Origin: Methanobacteriota archaeon
Lineage (GTDB): Archaea > Thermoplasmatota > Poseidoniia > Poseidoniales > Thalassarchaeaceae
Reading direction: 5' to 3'
Assembly (NCBI GenBank): GCA_016845365.1
Contig: JAERST010000007.1
Span: forward strand, 1 to 41,591
DNA length: 41,591 nucleotides
Shown here one piece after another: positions 41,342 to 41,591 of the stretch (within the stretch, counting starts at the first letter, position 1; every line of letters begins with the position of its first letter). The notes under the pieces are model-generated. The model saw only the letters and a list, made by a program, of their open reading frames with translations. It did no database searches and was not told the DNA's origin. The position numbers and the translations under genes are program-made.

Positions 41342-41591
41342 TTAACGTGGCCCCTCAACCCAAGGCGGTGGATTTGATGATGTATCTGTCCCTTCTGGAT
41401 AATCAGAATTGTCTTCATCATACCCATAATCTGGATCTTGCCAATCCGGCACACCATCGTCATCCGAATCCATCCAAGGAGCTGGAGCTCCAAGAGTTCC
41501 GGGGGGTGGTGGGCGTGGAGGTAACCAATCCTCGATTCCGCCTGGATTGAGCGGATTTGCATCCAGCCAATCTGGAATCAAATCATTGTCA
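41342..41591 (-). CDS. C-terminal end of an Asp-rich TSP3-repeat protein (5' end beyond window)
   Basis: An open minus-strand frame enters from the right edge and stops at TAA 41342-41344. It reads DNDLIPDWLDANPLNPGG, a Pro-rich stretch (PPRPPPPGTLGAPAP), then MDSDDDGVPDWQDPDYGYDE and ends WVEGPR. The DSDDDGVPDW unit is a TSP3-type calcium-binding loop like those in the giant protease. The rest of the protein, and so its function, is not visible. It is convergent with the ALDH gene, 29 bp apart. Confidence 0.75.
   Translation of the reverse strand, partial: DNDLIPDWLDANPLNPGGIEDWLPPRPPPPGTLGAPAPWMDSDDDGVPDWQDPDYGYDEDNSDYPEGTDTSSNPPPWVEGPR

Overview
The window reads as a piece of a marine euryarchaeal genome, most likely Marine Group II (Poseidoniales) or a close Thermoplasmatota relative. 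This placement is an inference from gene content. Archaeal-type information and housekeeping genes (ribosomal protein L40e, UPF0147, archaeal AspRS, TrmI-type tRNA m1A methyltransferase, membrane-anchored LonB, AbrB-PhoU regulator) sit beside bacterial-looking metabolic genes (cold-shock protein, two aldehyde dehydrogenases, ArgO/LysE exporter, DsbD-like protein). Several genes have a TATA-like box about 26-28 bp before the start codon and no Shine-Dalgarno, which suggests leaderless archaeal transcripts; others have clear GGAGG-type sites. No CRISPR array, insertion sequence, phage gene or rRNA was seen. No gene-free stretch exceeds about 265 bp.

Layout. 1-2396 (-): 5' part of a subtilisin-like secreted protein whose catalytic Asp is Asn. 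2489-4345 (+): serC and deoC. 4490-4565 (-): tRNA-Val(CAC). 4677-6125 (+): thioredoxin-CcdA fusion. 6176-9764: cold-shock protein, AbrB-PhoU regulator and, divergently, a PiT phosphate transporter fused to a PhoU-like domain. 9806-13471 (-): PAP2 phosphatase, a 50-residue zinc ribbon, a sodium:solute symporter under a TPP riboswitch, and a lipoprotein. 13591-17163 (-): P5C dehydrogenase (pruA type), a small Cys/His protein and purA. 17325-18274 (+): L40e and an ArgO-like exporter. 18410-26394 (-): UPF0147, isoaspartyl peptidase/asparaginase, MFS transporter, LonB and a 1055-residue thioredoxin-headed surface protein. 26542-30601: trmI (+), an aldo/keto reductase (-) flanked by 89-bp direct repeats, an ABM monooxygenase (+) and aspS (+). 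30831-34846 (+): a tight operon of formyltransferase, atypical SDR, luciferase-like oxidoreductase and asparaginase II. 34889-39574 (-): a 1561-residue subtilisin with P-domain and a long calcium-binding TSP3 repeat region. 39783-41312 (+): an ALDH8A1-like dehydrogenase with a Cys-rich N-terminus. 41342-41591 (-): the C-terminal end of a third Asp-rich repeat protein.

How the genes fit together. The window suggests a heterotrophic cell that degrades protein and amino acids: secreted proteases, two unrelated asparaginases, P5C dehydrogenase, an aminomuconate-semialdehyde-type dehydrogenase and an amino-acid exporter. It also shows phosphate control and vitamin B1 control of a transporter. The best candidates for something new are non-coding: a TPP riboswitch whose conserved 3' core overlaps the apparent ATG of a symporter gene; a duplicated intergenic element followed by a GC hairpin (15380-15461 and 30711-30785); a hairpin covering the ribosome binding site of the formyltransferase operon; and paired direct repeats upstream of the cold-shock gene. 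The formyltransferase-SDR-LLM-asparaginase II operon is the best candidate for an uncharacterised pathway.
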